A stretch of 28,538 bases of DNA. Source: CAZLYK01 sp964563495 (GTDB lineage: Bacteria; Acidobacteriota; Blastocatellia; RBC074). The stretch covers positions 1 to 28,538 of the forward strand of contig CAZLYK010000065.1 in the NCBI GenBank assembly GCA_964563495.1, read 5' to 3'. Position 1 is the first letter of the stretch; every line of letters begins with the position of its first letter. Shown one piece after another: positions 27,256 through 28,538 of the stretch. The notes under the pieces are model-generated. The model was not told the origin of the DNA, did no database searches, and saw nothing but the letters and a program-made list of their open reading frames with translations. The translations under genes were made by a program, and so were the position numbers.

Positions 27256-28473
27256 ATGGTGAACCACAGATTCCAAAGATGCGCATGTATCGCAGCTTTG
27301 ACGATATTCAGCCTGGTCGCGAGTTCGGAACAGTCGGGCGCGCAAAAGCCGATCACGATTGCCAATCCGAGCGTCCAGGCTCAGGTGACCGGCCAGCAGC
27401 CCCGTCGCAAGATAGGCGCCTTTTTCGACAAGCTGCGCGCGGGTAAACCGGTGACTGTCGCATATTTTGGCGGCACGACCTCGTCCGGCTATGGCGCGAG
27501 CAACCCCGAAAAGACATCCTATCGAGCCCTGGTCACCGATTGGCTGCGAGACCGGTATCCGAAATCGGAGATCACCGAGATCAACGCCTCGATCGTGGGG
27601 ACGGGCTCACTTTACGGCGCCCTCCGCGCACGGCGCGATGTGATCGCTTTCAAGCCCGACCTGGTCTTTGTCGATTTCGCCGCCGGCGATGTCGGCGAGG
27701 AAGAGTTATCGGCCAAGAAAGCCGTGGAGGGGCTCTTCCGCCAGTTGCTCATCGTCCCGCAGCCGCCCGAGGTCGTAGCGCTATACACGACCAACCCCAA
27801 ACGCAATGCCCGTGCCGAGTGGCACGAATCTCTCGCCGGCTACTACCAGATCCCGGCGGTCAATCTGCAGGATCAGACCTGGGCCATGATCGAAGCGGGT
27901 AAGATCTCAACCGCCGCCTTCTGGAAGGACGGCGCGCTCGCTACCGACGCGGGCCAGAAGATTTTCGCCGACCTGATCATCTCCTTCTTAACCGAACAGG
28001 AGAAATTCATAGCCACGCCTTTATTCCGCACCCTCCCGCCTCCGCTGCTGAGCGACGAGATGAACTACGGCGAATTCAAAGCGATCGCCGAGATCAAACA
28101 CGATTCGGCATGGCGTCTGGAATCGAATACCGACCGGGCGCTGCCGACCTCGCTCCTCTACAGCAGCAGGCCCGGCGCGCAAATCGAATACTATTTCGAG
28201 GGAACGGTTCTCGGAATCACATTTCGCATGGGGCCTGATTGCGGGATCTTCGAAATGCTGATCGACGGCAAACCCGCGCCTCCACCGCTGAACAGAATTG
28301 ACGGATACAAGAACGTCAACCAGATCGGCGCACGGATCCTCGCCGGCGGCCTCGGCCCGGGTGAACACAAGCTGACCATTCGGATACTCGACGATAAGAA
28401 TCCGAGAAGCTCCGCCAACAATCTGAGGCTCGGTTATTTGCTGATCGGCGGGCAAAGACCCGAGAGACTTTAG
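27256..28473 (+). CDS. Secreted SGNH-fold protein, probably catalytically inactive
   Basis: This 405-residue protein has a signal peptide (about 8-30) and an SGNH/GDSL-like domain at about 60-245. The blocks align to the family by eye, but key residues differ. Block I reads GGTTSSG (72-78) where GGSIT-x-G is usual, so T74 replaces the nucleophile Ser. Block II INASIVGTGS keeps its Gly. Block III reads FAAGD (141-145) for FAVND, so G144 replaces Asn. Block V reads DGALATDAG (225-233) for DGVHPTDAG, so L228 replaces the catalytic His. A beta-rich C-terminal domain follows (about 265-400). A glycan-binding or structural role is likelier than hydrolysis; this is inference. It starts just after the repeat at the dehydratase end and may be read with the glycan genes. 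Confidence 0.75.
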   Translation: MVNHRFQRCACIAALTIFSLVASSEQSGAQKPITIANPSVQAQVTGQQPRRKIGAFFDKLRAGKPVTVAYFGGTTSSGYGASNPEKTSYRALVTDWLRDRYPKSEITEINASIVGTGSLYGALRARRDVIAFKPDLVFVDFAAGDVGEEELSAKKAVEGLFRQLLIVPQPPEVVALYTTNPKRNARAEWHESLAGYYQIPAVNLQDQTWAMIEAGKISTAAFWKDGALATDAGQKIFADLIISFLTEQEKFIATPLFRTLPPPLLSDEMNYGEFKAIAEIKHDSAWRLESNTDRALPTSLLYSSRPGAQIEYYFEGTVLGITFRMGPDCGIFEMLIDGKPAPPPLNRIDGYKNVNQIGARILAGGLGPGEHKLTIRILDDKNPRSSANNLRLGYLLIGGQRPERL

Positions 28474-28477
28474 GAAT

Positions 28478-28538
28478 AATAGACAGGATTGACAGGATTT
28501 TTGCAGGATTAAACAGGGTTTTCTCAACAACCCTGTTT
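28478..28538. repeat. Dispersed repeat copy, cut by the window edge
   Basis: The core AATAGACAGGATTGACAGGA starts five bases after the stop of the SGNH-like gene. AAACAGGGTT (28511-28520) pairs perfectly with AACCCTGTTT (28529-28538), the beginning of the second arm, which continues outside. Confidence 0.88.

Overview
The window reads as a draft-genome scaffold (it holds one run of exactly 100 N) from a GC-rich, aerobic, Gram-negative-type bacterium. The combination of an alternative complex III operon, a caa3-type oxidase with an A2-type subunit I, a BACON-like secreted protein and DUF3500/DUF1080 proteins fits Acidobacteriota, perhaps Blastocatellia. This placement is from memory of gene content, not from a search.

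Layout. (1) 1-1278, minus strand: the 5' end of a secreted BACON-like protein cut by the window edge, then a TauE/SafE-type permease. (2) 1394-14733, minus strand: one long respiratory operon, read from high to low coordinates as actA-actB-actC-actD-actE-actF, a small one-helix membrane protein, a joined sco/coxB frame, coxA, coxC, coxD. ActA-F form a quinol:electron-acceptor oxidoreductase that replaces the bc1 complex. Its electrons would pass through haem c domains to the CuA/haem c subunit II and then to oxygen. Sco would load copper into CuA. (3) 15106-19772, minus strand: a secreted SPOR-domain protein, an assembly gap flanked by a fragment of a sigma-54 activator AAA+ domain, and the helicase HrpB. 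(4) 19864-21990: a divergent pair, a DUF3500 protein on minus and a DUF1080 secreted protein on plus. (5) 22085-23116, plus: a potassium channel with an RCK (TrkA-like) domain. (6) 23311-28473, plus: a surface-glycan locus with a DegT-family aminotransferase, a small phosphoglycosyl transferase, a large membrane-bound 4,6-dehydratase, and a secreted SGNH-fold protein that appears to have lost its catalytic residues.

The strongest unexplained signal is a dispersed, partly palindromic repeat with core AGACAGGATTGACAGGATT. A copy, intact or degenerate, lies at or within 50 bases of the 3' end of every transcription unit whose end is in the window. Several stop codons lie inside it, and it gives two unrelated proteins the same C-terminal tail, NRQD. 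It is absent from the one purely divergent intergenic region and from the interiors of the operons. A second, unrelated palindrome (the one that translates as GRDARAP) sits inside the respiratory operon between coxB and coxA. The other main oddity is the uninterrupted frame joining Sco to CoxB, which predicts an awkward membrane topology. No tRNA, rRNA, CRISPR array, transposase or phage gene was recognised.
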